DNA of 64,000 nucleotides, taken from Flavihumibacter rivuli (GTDB taxonomy: Bacteria; Bacteroidota; Bacteroidia; Chitinophagales; Chitinophagaceae). The stretch is taken from assembly GCF_018595685.2 (NCBI RefSeq), contig NZ_CP092334.1, forward strand, positions 3,376,001 through 3,440,000. The letters are read 5' to 3'. Below, one piece after another: positions 1 to 9,334 of the stretch; the stretch's first letter is position 1; the number at the start of each line of letters is the position of its first letter. Made by a program: the position numbers and the translations under genes. The notes beneath the pieces are model-generated. The model did no database searches. It worked only from the letters and a program-made list of their open reading frames with translations, and was not told the DNA's origin.

Positions 1-229
1 GCACCCGTGGAGGCGTAACGCGGGTGAGGACGGGAATGTTGATTAGTAATAGCCTATAGCTAATAGGTGATCATAGTGATATTGTTTTTTGGCGTTTTTA
101 ATGACAACCTCTTACTGTAATAACTGATTAGGTACACTGCGATTTGCTTGTCATATTGAGTCGTATGGCTAAAAGTATGATAAAGATCGGATAGGTTGTA
201 GTTGGTAATTGTATCTGGGATGTATGAAT

Positions 230-667
230 TTAATCCTGTAATATTTTAATCATGTTTCGGAGGTTATCTGAGCTTTCCTTGATGATCTTTAATTTGCTTT
301 GTAGGTCAGTTAGTTTAATATAGGTATTGATCCAGGCCACTATGCCAATTGGTAGAATGACGAGTATCAATATTGTAGGTAGCCCCCAATGGTAGTATTG
401 AAAATCACGGTGATCAATTGCAGGAAGATCTATTGCCTTTTGCTTCAAGATCGCTGTATCTGCATTTAGAGGCAGTTGATCTGTGTATTGTTTGATAGCT
501 TTACAATGCTTGCAATAGGTTGTGTAGTCAATATCTGCCTCAATGATACTCGGAAAGAAGATCAATTCAGAGAATCTAGACTGGATGAAATTGGCAATTC
601 GGTCTGTTTCATTGGCAAGGTTAGAAAGGCTGGTTTGGAGGCTATTCAATTTCTGTGATATTTCCAT
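230..667 (-). CDS. Small membrane protein with coiled coils, unknown function
   Basis: A 145-residue protein that I do not recognise. It begins with an amphipathic, Leu/Ile/Ser-rich stretch (residues 1-30) that could form a coiled coil. A region with a CxxC-like pair (CKHCK, near residue 52) follows, then one clear hydrophobic segment at about residues 95-112 (rich in Leu, Ile, Val, ending in AW). The C-terminal helix is rich in Lys, Leu and Asp. The layout suggests a single-pass membrane protein with helical domains on both sides. It lies just downstream of, and in the same direction as, the gene at 717-1445, with a 49-bp gap, so the two may be cotranscribed. No function can be assigned from sequence. 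Confidence 0.6.
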   Translation of the reverse strand: MEISQKLNSLQTSLSNLANETDRIANFIQSRFSELIFFPSIIEADIDYTTYCKHCKAIKQYTDQLPLNADTAILKQKAIDLPAIDHRDFQYYHWGLPTILILVILPIGIVAWINTYIKLTDLQSKLKIIKESSDNLRNMIKILQD

Positions 668-716
668 ATAGGGATTTTCTGGTTGGAAAGATAATCATGG
701 AGGACATGTAGAATTA

Positions 717-1445
717 CTAAGGTTTCTTCTTCCAGTTCTCAGTAACCTGATTTTTCCATAAGCCTTTGGCATATTCCCTGAATACTGAAGGCCCATTTTT
801 GAATGCGGTATCAAATGTATATTCTCCTCCTTCATAATTATTTTCGGAGAGCCTAACCCTTGTTGATCCACGTACCGCAAATTTTTGACCGTCTTCGTAC
901 ATGATGATCTTCATGGTAACTGGACTTACATCTCCCTGGCAGGAAACTTTGTACATAATCCAGACCTCAGCTTTACCGTTCTTATCAAGGTCGGTTATGG
1001 CAATGCCCTGGTCTATAAAGTAGAGGAACATATCAACCGGGCAATTCCTGACATAATCATGAATGCGCCAGGTTCGGGAGAGATCTGATCCAGTTTCCTG
1101 AAAATGGGCAACATATAGATCCCCTTCATCTACTGCCTCGTCCGACTCTTTTTCATTCCATGGATGATAGCTGTTGCTGAGAATCAGCAGATGGTTGCCG
1201 GTTCTGTCCTTCCACTTATAGCCCTTGTAAAAGTTGCCTTGAAAGGGGATGCTTTTAGGGAGATCAGATCTGCCAAGGTTGTCTGCCTTGATTTGTGTAT
1301 ATCCCTGTTTATTAAAATAAAGCATCAATATAGACAGTGTGATGATAGTCTTACAATGCTTTTGAGCGAATAGGCAGAAAACTTTGTCGAAGGTTTGATC
1401 CAATTGATATTTTAGTCCTATCGTAGTTACCAATACGTGCCTCAT
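717..1445 (-). CDS. Secreted protein resembling M949_RS01915-type surface polysaccharide family
   Basis: A 242-residue protein. A hydrophobic stretch near residues 32-44 ending in QGYTQ looks like a signal peptide, so the true N-terminus may lie later than the first ATG; no better start codon is visible. The middle has a calcium-loop-like DLDKNGKAE (about residue 152) followed by VWIMYKVSCQGDVSP and KIIMYEDGQKFAVRG. From memory this block is typical of a Bacteroidota family named after M949_RS01915 and called a surface polysaccharide biosynthesis protein, a label with little experimental backing. The call is therefore a family resemblance only. The probable partner is the membrane protein downstream. 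Confidence 0.55.
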   Translation of the reverse strand: MRHVLVTTIGLKYQLDQTFDKVFCLFAQKHCKTIITLSILMLYFNKQGYTQIKADNLGRSDLPKSIPFQGNFYKGYKWKDRTGNHLLILSNSYHPWNEKESDEAVDEGDLYVAHFQETGSDLSRTWRIHDYVRNCPVDMFLYFIDQGIAITDLDKNGKAEVWIMYKVSCQGDVSPVTMKIIMYEDGQKFAVRGSTRVRLSENNYEGGEYTFDTAFKNGPSVFREYAKGLWKNQVTENWKKKP

Positions 1446-1516
1446 TGATCGCTGAAAATTTGAAGATAATGCTTAGCCTTTAAGAATCGAATAATTGAGT
1501 ACTAAATCTTTAAACC

Positions 1517-2214
1517 TCATCGGGGTCCCCCGAGGGGGACCCCGATGCCCAATCAACATTAGCTTCCCCCCCCAGCAGGGTCTGCTATGTAAAAAGCCCT
1601 AACCCCATCAGGGTCTCCCGAAGGGGACCCTGATGACCCCCTCCCATACCCCAGCAGGGGCTCCCGAAGGGGACCCTGATGGAAAGCAGGACGAAAGTCC
1701 ATCGGGATCCTCTACTACCGCACAATCTGAAATAATAGGCAGAAGCATCGGGGTCCCCTACGGGAGACCCCGCTGAGGTTAATTAACCCACCCCACATCA
1801 TACTCCAGCAGGGTCTCCCGAAGGGGACCCTGCTGGAAAGCAGGACGAAAGTCCATCGGGGTCCTCTACCACCGCACAATCTGAAATAATAGGCAGAAGC
1901 ATCGGGGTCCCCTACGGGAGACCCCGCTGAGGTTAAATAACCCACCCCAATATCATACCCCATCAGGGTCTCCCGAAGGGGACCCTGATGGAAAGCAGGA
2001 CGAAAGTCCATCGGGATCCCCTACCACCGCACAATCTGAAATAATAGGCAGAAGCATCGGGGTCCCCTACGGGAGACCCCGCTGAGGTTAAATAACCCAC
2101 CCCAATATCATACCCCAACATCATACCCCAACAGAGTCTCTCGAAGGGAACCCTGATGCCCCCCCCCATACCCCAGCAGGGTCTCCCGGAGGGGACCCTG
2201 ATGAACCTCATCCA
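1517..2214. repeat. Cluster of GGGTC/GACCC palindromes in about 155-bp tandem units
   Basis: At least ten REP-like palindromes occur here. The first (1518-1547) is a perfect 30-bp inverted repeat with arms CATCGGGGTCCCCC. Others have arms CATCAGGGTC...GACCCTGATG with a 3-5 base loop (GAA, ACG). Between about 1681 and 2100 the palindromes sit in a larger unit (GGAAAGCAGGACGAAAGTCC ... AATAATAGGCAGAAGCATC) repeated at 1681, 1835 and 1990, a period of about 155 bp. Translations of this stretch give proline/glycine-rich peptides that are artefacts of the repeats. No gene is seen between 1446 and 2330. The same unit recurs at 17.7-17.9 kb. Confidence 0.9.
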
Positions 2215-2240
2215 TACCCAAGCATGGCCTCAAGAAAGGG

Positions 2241-2298
2241 TTAATTTCCTGGCGGTCAGGGTTTACGCGTCCGCCATCATGACTAAAAACCCTTTGTT
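2241..2298. repeat. Half of a cassette site (left edge of array 1)
   Basis: The sequence from TTTCCTGGCGGTCAGGG to ...AACCCTTTGTT resembles the right half of the site at 28607-28731 (TTTCTGGTGATCAGG ... CCATGACGCAAAACC...GTT). The left half is missing, replaced by the palindrome cluster. GTT is at 2296-2298 and opens the toxin-antitoxin cassette with GTTAGCGGCT. Confidence 0.5.
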
Positions 2299-2329
2299 AG
2301 CGGCTTGCTCCTTATGCGGTTTGATATAT

Positions 2330-2893
2330 TTATAAAAATGCATGGAGATAATTAGCCGTATCATTAAGTCCAGCCTTTCTTAGAAGATTGAGTACCTCAA
2401 ACTCGTCCTGCTTAGGATTTTTTTTATTTAAAACCATTTCTTTAAAGGCAGCTACAGCTTATTCTTGATTGAGGTCTATTATATCTGTTAGAAAATCGTC
2501 TGCGGTTTTTGCATGTAGACCAAATGATTGCAAATATTCCTCTGGAAAATCTTTAATATTGTTAGTTACTATAAGATTCGCATTAGTCTTGATAGCCGCT
2601 GCTAAGACGTGACGGTCGTCTTGATCAGGTAATTCTAAATGGTCAATTAGGCCTTTGTAATTCTTAACTAGAGCATCTGGAAAAGCTAAATTTGCTTTTA
2701 ATATTCTATTGGCTGCCTCTTCTTCCGAAACCCCTTTCTCAATCATTACTCGTTTCCACTCATCAAAAATGTGATCGCTCCATTTAGGAGTATAAAGGTC
2801 ATAATAGGCAAACCAAAACAGGATATCTCTAGTTATTACCGGATAGACAACATTTGTATCTAAAACAGCGGTGAATCGAATACTATGAATCAT
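2330..2893 (-). pseudogene. PIN-domain toxin with premature stop (VapC-like)
   Basis: The first 144 codons encode a PIN-domain ribonuclease: AVLDTNVVYP holds the first acidic residue, DEWKR lies in the middle, and DDRHVLAAAIKTNANLIVTNN holds the late acidic cluster and the TNN end. A TAA at 2459-2461 interrupts the frame after DLNQE. The same frame stays open for another 42 codons (AVAAFKEMVLNKKNPKQDEF ... NYLHAFL) to a stop at 2330-2332. Long PIN proteins of this type normally continue with just such a tail (after 'DLNPEAV'), so I infer a nonsense change, for example AAA to TAA. The 144-residue protein keeps the active-site core and might still fold. It overlaps the antitoxin gene by 11 bp, the usual coupling. 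PIN toxins cut RNA and are held in check by the upstream gene product. Confidence 0.7.
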
Positions 2894-3338
2894 ACATACC
2901 AGCTTCTTCGTCCAAATTCATTATATCAATGATATTCTGCTTCTGCTGCTGTTTCATTTGCTTTCTATACTTCATAATATCATCAAATTTTATTCTTCTA
3001 TGCTTTCCAACCTTCGTATATGCAATCTTTCCCTCTTCAAGTAACTTAACCAAATGAGGTCTTGAACAGCCTAGAATTTCAGCTGCCGCTTGAGTAGTTA
3101 CTTCAGTCGCAACTGGTACAAGCGAAATAAATTTACCTTGCCCCATAGCTTTCAAAATATCTCCTAGAAGCTTTAAGGCACTTAATGGAATTTTGATTTT
3201 TTCGCCTGTTTCTTCAATTTCAATTTCAGGTTGTTCAGAGCTAAGTTGCTCTATTACAGCAACTAAAGCATCGTAAGATTCACTTGCTATTTTTTGGTCA
3301 ACCTTTGAAGGCTTATTTATGTGTTCTAAAACGGCCAT
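2883..3338 (-). CDS. Antitoxin with excisionase-type helix-turn-helix
   Basis: A 151-residue protein. The N-terminal half is helical and acidic. Residues from about 78 to 125 (VTTQAAAEILGCSRPHLVKL ... GKHRRIKFDDI) form an excisionase/MerR-like winged helix of the kind that reads 'AA..LG.SR..L.KLL..G.I...K.G.HRRI'. The C-terminus is a Gln/Lys-rich helix that would bind the toxin. In known pairs such a protein neutralises the PIN nuclease and represses its own operon. The downstream toxin overlaps it by 11 bp. Toxin-antitoxin pairs are common stabilising cargo of cassette arrays. The antitoxin appears intact while the toxin is shortened. Confidence 0.8.
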   Translation of the reverse strand: MAVLEHINKPSKVDQKIASESYDALVAVIEQLSSEQPEIEIEETGEKIKIPLSALKLLGDILKAMGQGKFISLVPVATEVTTQAAAEILGCSRPHLVKLLEEGKIAYTKVGKHRRIKFDDIMKYRKQMKQQQKQNIIDIMNLDEEAGMYDS

Positions 3339-3372
3339 GACTTCATGTTTTTGGGTTCCGCTGCAATTTAAA

Positions 3373-3392
3373 CGAAATATTCGAAATATTCG
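3373..3392. promoter_or_regulatory. Candidate operator of the toxin-antitoxin pair
   Basis: CGAAATATTCGAAATATTCG carries two overlapping near-palindromes (CGAATATTCG-like) 9 bp apart, 35 bp upstream of the antitoxin start. Autoregulated pairs typically have such a site. No binding evidence is available. Confidence 0.35.
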
Positions 3393-3534
3393 ATATAAGC
3401 GAAACGAGGTCTACATTCTTACAAGCTACTAAGACACAGCATGAAATCATAAATTATTGTTTAACAATATATTATATGCTATTTTTTGAAGGGTTTACAA
3501 TAACCCATTGGGTTGAAGGTGTTGAATAGCCGCT

Positions 3535-3661
3535 AGCGCCAGGGGATTCGTGCCGGGACGGTCACCGTATTACCCCGGCTGATGATCTAAGCCGTTGTCA
3601 AACATAGCTATGAATGCTGCGCCATTTATCGAAAGCCCGTCATAGCACCAATACCTCTGTT
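3535..3661. repeat. Cassette site A (127 bp, short class)
   Basis: Starts with AGC in place of AAC (private tail AGCCGCT, matching GTTAGCGGCT at 2296), runs through GTGCCGGGACGGTC and ends CATAGCACCAATACCTCTGTT. It is closely similar to the site at 14745-14870 (GCGCCGGGGCGGTC ... GGCACCAATACC), forming a subfamily. The outer arms pair imperfectly. Confidence 0.6.
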
Positions 3662-3727
3662 ACCGGTATACTAATCGTGTCGATGATTGTCTAAACTTCA
3701 TGTCCAAATTGCACAAAACCTAATGCT
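3659..3727. repeat. Remnant of a second cassette site
   Basis: The end TCCAAATTGCACAAAACCTA-ATGCT resembles the right arm of the long-class sites (CCCAACTTGCATAAAACCCCATGTT), with GCT in place of GTT at 3725-3727. No gene lies between 3661 and this remnant, which suggests a lost cassette. Confidence 0.45.
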
Positions 3728-3737
3728 GGCTGATGTA

Positions 3738-4313
3738 TTAATCCACTTTTAGGTTGGTAATACCTACTCCCCTGCACAATGTCAACATTGATTGTCGTTC
3801 CTTTTTGGTCAGTGTCCAAATATTAATTACTGTTGGACTTAGGTTTATGCCACTAGAAGACTTTGCTATCAAAACATCAATTCCCTTAATAGCTTTATTT
3901 GAAATCTGCAAAGTTGAATCAATCAAGTAATAGCCATTTATAGCATAAATAACTTGTCCATCAATTGATTTCTTGTCACGAATTGAAGTTGGTGTAACGG
4001 TTTTAAATTCTTGTTTGGTCTGAATCAAAATTGCTCCGTTAACACCTGCATAGTTGAATTTATAAAAAGCTTCTGGACATTTTAAGATAGAAATATTTTG
4101 AATCAGAGTTGTGTCCAACTGTTGCCCTCTAACTATAATGCCATTTGCAATGATTAATGGATTGGAATGCTTTGTCCCACTAACAGAATTAGAAGAAATC
4201 TCATTTGAAATTATAATGCAAGTGTCTGTTAGGAAATGATTGTAACTGGAATTAGTCTGTCCGAAGAGAGCAGTCAGGAAAAATTGAAATGTTACAATTA
4301 GAATCTGTCTCAT
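3738..4313 (-). CDS. Secreted protein with a TonB-plug-like segment, unknown
   Basis: A 191-residue protein with an N-terminal signal peptide (MRQILIVTFQFFLTALFGQ, a typical Bacteroidota GQ cleavage site). Near residues 70-100 the stretch SILKCPEAFYKFNYAGVNGA followed by ILIQTK resembles the TonB receptor plug motif (...YG..GANGVILITTK). A second, similar stretch follows (AIKGIDVLIAKSSSGINLSP). The protein is far too short to be a receptor, so this is a plug-like domain used on its own, as seen in other Bacteroidota envelope proteins. It is the single gene of cassette 3725-4360. Its role is unknown. Confidence 0.6.
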   Translation of the reverse strand: MRQILIVTFQFFLTALFGQTNSSYNHFLTDTCIIISNEISSNSVSGTKHSNPLIIANGIIVRGQQLDTTLIQNISILKCPEAFYKFNYAGVNGAILIQTKQEFKTVTPTSIRDKKSIDGQVIYAINGYYLIDSTLQISNKAIKGIDVLIAKSSSGINLSPTVINIWTLTKKERQSMLTLCRGVGITNLKVD

Positions 4314-4357
4314 TAAAATTCAAATAGAAGATTTAGGGTCGTAAAAATATTGCAGCC

Positions 4358-4541
4358 AACGAACAGGTCTTTATGCAGGTTGGGAATTTGAATGCCGGCT
4401 GCCCACTACCGCTGTTGATTGAAAATAGGTTGATGAATTTAGAACTAAAATTGAGATTTACTCGCCGTCTGAAAATGAAGATGGGATTTGCAATTAGCTG
4501 ATGTAACAATGCCACTCACAACTTGCATAAGTCCCCATATT
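4358..4541. repeat. Cassette site C (184 bp, long class)
   Basis: AACGAACAGGTCTTTATGCA ... CAACTTGCATAAGTCCCCATATT. The outer arms pair (TTTATGCAGGTTG / CAACTTGCATAA). The terminal triplet is ATT, not GTT; the next cassette ends in AAT, not AAC, so the change is compensated. Confidence 0.7.
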
Positions 4542-4552
4542 AGGCGCATGGA

Positions 4553-5029
4553 CTAACTTCTTTTCCTATTAATTAAATCTTCACTTTTTGGCAAATTGTC
4601 TAAATACTCATAAAATAATTTCAGCTCAGGTTCTAAAGAACAACCCTTACTATGAATTTTTTTGTTACCAATGTTTAAATAAAGGTCCTTTTGGGGTTCG
4701 TCAATGCCACACCCATTTCTTCGTTCATCGAGTTTTAAAATTAGAGAGTCAGTCAACTTGTTTAAGAATTTATCAAATCCTTCTTTTGAAAAGGACCCTG
4801 TTACACGCGTCAATATTTTTTTATCCATCTTTATTTCGGGAGACGGACGGTAGTTAAAATTTCCAATGCTGTCAATTGTCAAGCTGTAAGCCGTCCCGAA
4901 ATGATTGTTATACTCGAATTCTAGAAGTTTAAACCCTGAAACATGCTTATCTGAATTCACTTTGATTTGAAAAAGAGCGTGTCCATTTGCCACAAACAAA
5001 AGAATAAGAATAAAAGGTAGAGTTCTCAT
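4553..5029 (-). CDS. Secreted hypothetical protein
   Basis: A 158-residue protein with a signal peptide (MRTLPFILILLFVANGHA). The rest mixes beta-strand-like segments (FKLLEFEYNNHFGTAYSLTI) with a short helical part (FSKEGFDKFLNKLTDSLILK) and two cysteines (positions near 107 and 130) that could form a disulfide. I do not recognise the family. It is the sole gene of cassette 4539-5043, whose ends read ATTAGGCGC and GCCAAT. The small size, export signal and lack of known relatives are typical of this array. Confidence 0.6.
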   Translation of the reverse strand: MRTLPFILILLFVANGHALFQIKVNSDKHVSGFKLLEFEYNNHFGTAYSLTIDSIGNFNYRPSPEIKMDKKILTRVTGSFSKEGFDKFLNKLTDSLILKLDERRNGCGIDEPQKDLYLNIGNKKIHSKGCSLEPELKLFYEYLDNLPKSEDLINRKRS

Positions 5030-5040
5030 CGTATTCCGCC

Positions 5041-5228
5041 AATGCTGAAGCAGTGCGATGTGGAGGTATTATATGCTCCGTCCGCCTGAGGACGATGCTG
5101 ATTAAAGATATAAAGGTTCATTGTCTATTTTTCTGCTGCTCAGAGTTGTTTTCTATCGAGACAAAAGTTGACTTCCGCAGCAAAAAATTGAGAATATATC
5201 CTTCATCGTGCTATATTATCAATGCGTT
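5041..5228. repeat. Cassette site D (188 bp, long class)
   Basis: Begins AATGCTGAAGCAGTGCGATG and ends CATCGTGCTATATTATCAATGCGTT. Outer arms pair weakly around GCAGTGCGATG / CATCGTGC. The length fits the long class exactly although the internal sequence has diverged. Confidence 0.55.
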
Positions 5229-5249
5229 GTTAGTACCATGACCTTCATC

Positions 5250-5678
5250 CTACCATGTTCCGCCTGCCGAATACAAGAAGTCAATATTGTCGATTGATGT
5301 GTCACAAAGCCAATTATGTCCACTATCAGCTGCTGCTTTCATGTATTCAATTATTGTGTTGTATGATTGCTCTGTCAGTTTACAAATAAAAGTGTCTTCT
5401 TTCTCTGTTTTAATAACACCTTCGTCATTTGATGAAAGTTGAAGAGTCACATGGCAGTTTATAGATTGAATAAAGTCGGCGGTTGTCAAGTCTAAGTTTT
5501 GCTTATCAAGAATCAATCGTTGGTAAATCAGATTAACCAACATTGTAGTTTCTTTTTGTCCGAAGTTATAAAGTCTGATTAAGTTTTCTGAAACAACGTC
5601 TTTATACTTTCCGTCATCGCCTATGTCGCTAAGATACTCAAGTTTCATAACATGATTTTGGATAGAGCCCGTTTGCAT
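5250..5678 (-). CDS. Hypothetical protein, second gene of a two-gene cassette
   Basis: A 142-residue protein, predicted mostly helical, with no signal peptide or membrane segment. It starts at ATG 5678, inside the end of the gene at 5638-5898 (41-bp overlap in another frame), so translation is probably coupled. A later in-frame ATG (MKLEYLSDIGDD, about 11 residues in) is a possible alternative start just after the upstream stop. The C-terminal part (YNTIIEYMKAAADSGHNWLC) resembles helical-repeat scaffolds, but no family can be named. Alternatively both frames derive from one longer gene broken by a frameshift; the good overlap and two plausible starts leave this open. Confidence 0.5.
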   Translation of the reverse strand: MQTGSIQNHVMKLEYLSDIGDDGKYKDVVSENLIRLYNFGQKETTMLVNLIYQRLILDKQNLDLTTADFIQSINCHVTLQLSSNDEGVIKTEKEDTFICKLTEQSYNTIIEYMKAAADSGHNWLCDTSIDNIDFLYSAGGTW

Positions 5679-5898
5679 GACAATAAGAAATAAATTCTTT
5701 GATTAAGTACCCCGCTGCTGATGAAACTTGTCTGTTCGTGTTTTGAAGGATCAAAAGTTTTGAGCCACTTCTCAAACATAGTTCAATGCCAGTTGCACTT
5801 GCTCTGATTTCAGACTCCAACTGCTGCCGTTCGTCATTAAGTCCTTCGTCTGAAAGAAGCTTGTCAATTTCTTCTAATATTTCCAGGTGAGATCGCAT
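5638..5898 (-). CDS. Small helical hypothetical protein
   Basis: An 86-residue protein starting MRSHLEILEEIDKLLSDEGL, preceded on its strand by a TA-rich leader after the AAC at 5929. It is helical and acidic at the N-terminus; the middle (EIRASATGIELCLRSGSKLL) contains a motif (S.ATG.E....) that I recall from small hypothetical proteins in many bacteria. It overlaps the next gene by 41 bp. The two may be a coupled pair or the halves of a frameshifted gene. Confidence 0.5.
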   Translation of the reverse strand: MRSHLEILEEIDKLLSDEGLNDERQQLESEIRASATGIELCLRSGSKLLILQNTNRQVSSAAGYLIKEFISYCHANGLYPKSCYET

Positions 5899-5928
5899 TT
5901 TTTAGGAGTGTAAGATAGGGTTGCCAAT

Positions 5929-6116
5929 AACCGGACAGGTATTTACGAAAGCTGGGAAATAGACTTCCGTCCGCCCATTTCCGCCGCCGATTGAAAATAC
6001 TTTGTTGAAGTTAAGAATTGCTGTTAAACATTGTACGTCCAGCCCGAACTGAAACTGATTAATGACTTGCTGCCGATTGTACTTTCTTCTGCCCAGCTTT
6101 TATAAATAATCATGTT
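5929..6116. repeat. Cassette site E (188 bp, long class)
   Basis: AACCGGACAGGTATTTACGA ... CTTTTATAAATAATCATGTT. It shares internal blocks with the sites at 13983 and 16578 (CCGCCGATTGAAAATACT; GTACGTCCAGCCCGAACTG). GTT at 6114-6116 opens the S41 peptidase cassette. Confidence 0.65.
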
Positions 6117-7734
6117 GTGCGTTGTTTATTGTCTCTCCAAGTCCTTCTGTATGAAATCAATCCATTTATTTTGTTCAACCATATCTAAGATAATGTCAGG
6201 TTTAAAACCAGTTTTGTCTATAGGTTTTTTATCAGTCCAGTTTGATTTTACAATGGGTATTGTCAAATAATAATTTGGATATGGCATTTGAGTTAGGTTT
6301 GACATACCTTCATAATCCATCATACCCATTGTATTAATTCCATATGTTGTTGTTTTTTTACTTTGCTTAGATATAAAGAAAAAGTACTCGGCTGAGCTTC
6401 CACAAAAGTCATCCACTACCAGAGCAATTTTCTTTGGATTTTTAAGGATTGAGTCCAGCGGAAAAGTAACACCTGGAATGGGATAAAATTCCATTTTTGT
6501 AGTAGGTAGTTCCTGATAGGCTTTTTTGTAAGCTGCCACAATTTCATCAGGAAAATATTTCTTATACTCCACTGGTATGGGGTTCACTGCATAAGGTTCT
6601 AAATCAGCTAATTTAGATTTTACATTTTCAGGTGTTACTCTAAGATAGGTGTCATACTGAACTATTGGATTTGTCATAAAATAGGGTAGCAACGAAACCC
6701 AGCCAGTGCTGCCTCCTCCATTGCCTGTCAAGTCAACTATAAGATTTTCGCAACTTCTAATGATGGAGTCATTTTGAGTAACTAATTGTTGAATTCTTTC
6801 ATCATTACTTTGGAAAGTAGGAATTTTTAAGTAGGCCGTTCTCGAAGACAATTTTTCAAAATAAAGTCCATTGTTGTTATCTCTCCAAGTGTTTAGTTCT
6901 TCTTTTTCGGCACTTGATAAAGCATTTGGATAGATTTTTCCATACATGGATAAAAAACCTAACTGTAATAAATTGCCCTTGATCTTAGCAGGAATGTAAG
7001 TTGTTATGAATGTGTTGTATTCCTTAGCAATAATTCTGTTATTCTTTTTATGCAATGTTGCATAGACTAAACCTAATGGAACTTTGGGATTTTTAGTTTG
7101 GACAACTATTGCTTTATAAATGTTATTAGAAAATTTCTGAATAGCTAGTTTCAGCGTTGAGTCGGCACTAATCCAAATGCCCTCTATTGCATCCAACTTT
7201 CTTATTACACTATTTTTCTTAAAGTCATTTTCTGAAAGATTAATGATTTCATTATCAAAGTCGTTTTCATAATTGTAGCTGAGAATGAAGTGTTTATCCT
7301 CGAAAAATCTGACATAATCCTTCAGCATATAAAAGCAGGTTTTTGGATTAGTTTCATTCCTAGCTTTCGCTTCAAGTTTTAGGACCAGTTTCTTGTAAGC
7401 TGCTATTGTATTTTCATTGACTTTTGAAGGATAGCCAGCGTAATTTTCTTCCGTTTTGGAAATCAGTTTTTTTAGATTATCAAAGCAATCGCATTGATTG
7501 TTTTTATTGTCCTGTGGATATTTCACTCCATAGTTTACCACCGATTTCAGCGGATAGTTTACCAGCGTTTCAGTCCAAAGTTTACCAGCCTTAGGGTGGT
7601 TGGTTGATTTATTTCAGTCCAAAGTTTACCACTTTGCTGGATGCGGAAACTGACAATACGGCGCAAAGTTTACCACTTTTGATTCCAGAGTTGCTGTTGG
7701 CCATTATTCATGCCGTTGCTTTGCTTCAAAAAGC

Positions 7735-9303
7735 ATGGCCAATAAAGTGACTTCGATGCAACAGATTCGATTACTGATTCAATTACAGGAAAAGGGGTTT
7801 TCTTTCCGCGCCATTGCTGCTGAACTCAAATTATCCCGGCAACCCGTTACCGAATATGCTAAACGCCTAAAGGGCTCCGGCTTATCCTGGGAGCAGCTTC
7901 GACAGCTTCCTGATGCTGAACTTTCTGCCATCGTATACCAGCCTGCTGTATTGCCGGATTTAACGGACAATATCCGCAGGATTGAGTTCAATACCCGGCT
8001 GGCATATTTTCAATCTGAACTCAAACGTACGGGCGTTACTAAACTTTTACTGTGGCAGGAATACAAAGCCGAATGTCCGGATCCTTACCAATATACCCAG
8101 TTTTGTATCCTACTGAAAGAGGCCAGTAAAGTTGCACAAGCATCCATGCACCTGGTGCATGATCCGGCTGCGATGGTGATGGTAGATTTTGCCGGAGATA
8201 AAATGCAGTATACAGATAAGTATACAGGAGAGCTTATCGATTGTCCGGTACTGGTAGCCGTTCTACCCTTTAGCAAGTACACCTTTGCCATGGCCCTGCC
8301 CAATGCCAGTATCCCTCAGGTTATTACAGCGATGAACCGTTGTTTGCTCTTCTTTGGTGGTGTACCACATAGCTTCAAAACAGATAATATGAAGCAGGTA
8401 GTCATCAAATCCTGCCGGTATGAACCTGAGTTCAGTGTTGCCATGCAGCAATGGGCCATCCACAACAATATTACTTTACTGGCTACCCGGGTTGCCAAAC
8501 CCCGGGATAAGGGTGCTGTAGAAAATGAGGTCAAAATTGCGTATCAGCGTATTTATGCACCGCTACGCGACAAATCCTTTGCCAGTATCCAGGAACTCAA
8601 TGCTGCTATTCTCCAACAACTTACGCTGCATAACGAAAAACTATTCCAGTTAAAAGACCACAGCCGGAAACAATTATTTGAAGAGCAGGAACAGGGGCTA
8701 TTGCAACCCCTGCCAGCTGAATCTTTTGTAATCAAACACCAGGTGCTGGCAAAAGTCCAGAAGAACTACCATATTACCCTCGGTGAAGACTTCCATCATT
8801 ACAGCGTTCCGTATCAGTACATTGGAAAAAAGGTGAGCGTTGTATATGATGCTGATCATGTTGAGATCTACTATCAGCAACAACGGATCGCGTTGCACCG
8901 GCGCAGTTACAGTAAGCACGGAATTACCACTACCGGTACGCATATGCCGGATGGGCATCAAAACTATGCAACACAACAAGGCTATACACCTGCCTACTTT
9001 TTAGCAAAAGCAGCCAGTATCGGTCCGGCTGTTCAACAATACATGGAACAAGTACTCAAAAGCAGAGCCTATACGGAACAAACCTATAATGCCTGCCGGG
9101 GTATCCTTCGATTGAACTTAGAATATGGCCCTGACCGGCTCCAGGCTGCCTGCAGCTGGGCATTAACAGGCGCTGTTTTTAATTATAGAACCATCCAGAA
9201 TATTCTGCTCACCAAACAGGATCAACTCTACGGTCAGCAGCCACCCAACCTCTTCCATCTTCCGGAACACCCCAATCTCCGGGGACCGGATGCGTATCAA
9301 TAA
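7735..9303 (+). CDS. istA: IstA transposase (IS21 family)
   Basis: A 522-residue DDE transposase. The N-terminus has a helix-turn-helix (IRLLIQLQEKGFSFRAIAAE ... LKLSRQPVTEY). The catalytic core shows VMVDFAGDKM (first Asp), HSFKTDNMKQ (second Asp) and KPRDKGAVENEVKIAYQRI (Glu). The C-terminal part is the beta-barrel-type domain that contacts IstB. With IstB it cuts and joins the element's ends. The ATG at 7735 follows the left-end repeats closely. istB follows 31 bp after the stop. Length and motifs are normal for the family, so the protein should be active. Confidence 0.95.
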   Translation: MANKVTSMQQIRLLIQLQEKGFSFRAIAAELKLSRQPVTEYAKRLKGSGLSWEQLRQLPDAELSAIVYQPAVLPDLTDNIRRIEFNTRLAYFQSELKRTGVTKLLLWQEYKAECPDPYQYTQFCILLKEASKVAQASMHLVHDPAAMVMVDFAGDKMQYTDKYTGELIDCPVLVAVLPFSKYTFAMALPNASIPQVITAMNRCLLFFGGVPHSFKTDNMKQVVIKSCRYEPEFSVAMQQWAIHNNITLLATRVAKPRDKGAVENEVKIAYQRIYAPLRDKSFASIQELNAAILQQLTLHNEKLFQLKDHSRKQLFEEQEQGLLQPLPAESFVIKHQVLAKVQKNYHITLGEDFHHYSVPYQYIGKKVSVVYDADHVEIYYQQQRIALHRRSYSKHGITTTGTHMPDGHQNYATQQGYTPAYFLAKAASIGPAVQQYMEQVLKSRAYTEQTYNACRGILRLNLEYGPDRLQAACSWALTGAVFNYRTIQNILLTKQDQLYGQQPPNLFHLPEHPNLRGPDAYQ

Positions 9304-9334
9304 CTGCCTTTTTTACCACTTAAATACATCCATT

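Noticed and set aside
1..229. A CACCCG...CGGGTG hairpin at 3-27 as an RNA gene or site
   Set aside because: Only a short stem is visible and the left context is outside the window; nothing else in 1-229 could be supported.
1715..2211. Repeat proteins in the palindrome cluster
   Set aside because: Translations of the 155-bp repeat units in overlapping frames; not genes.
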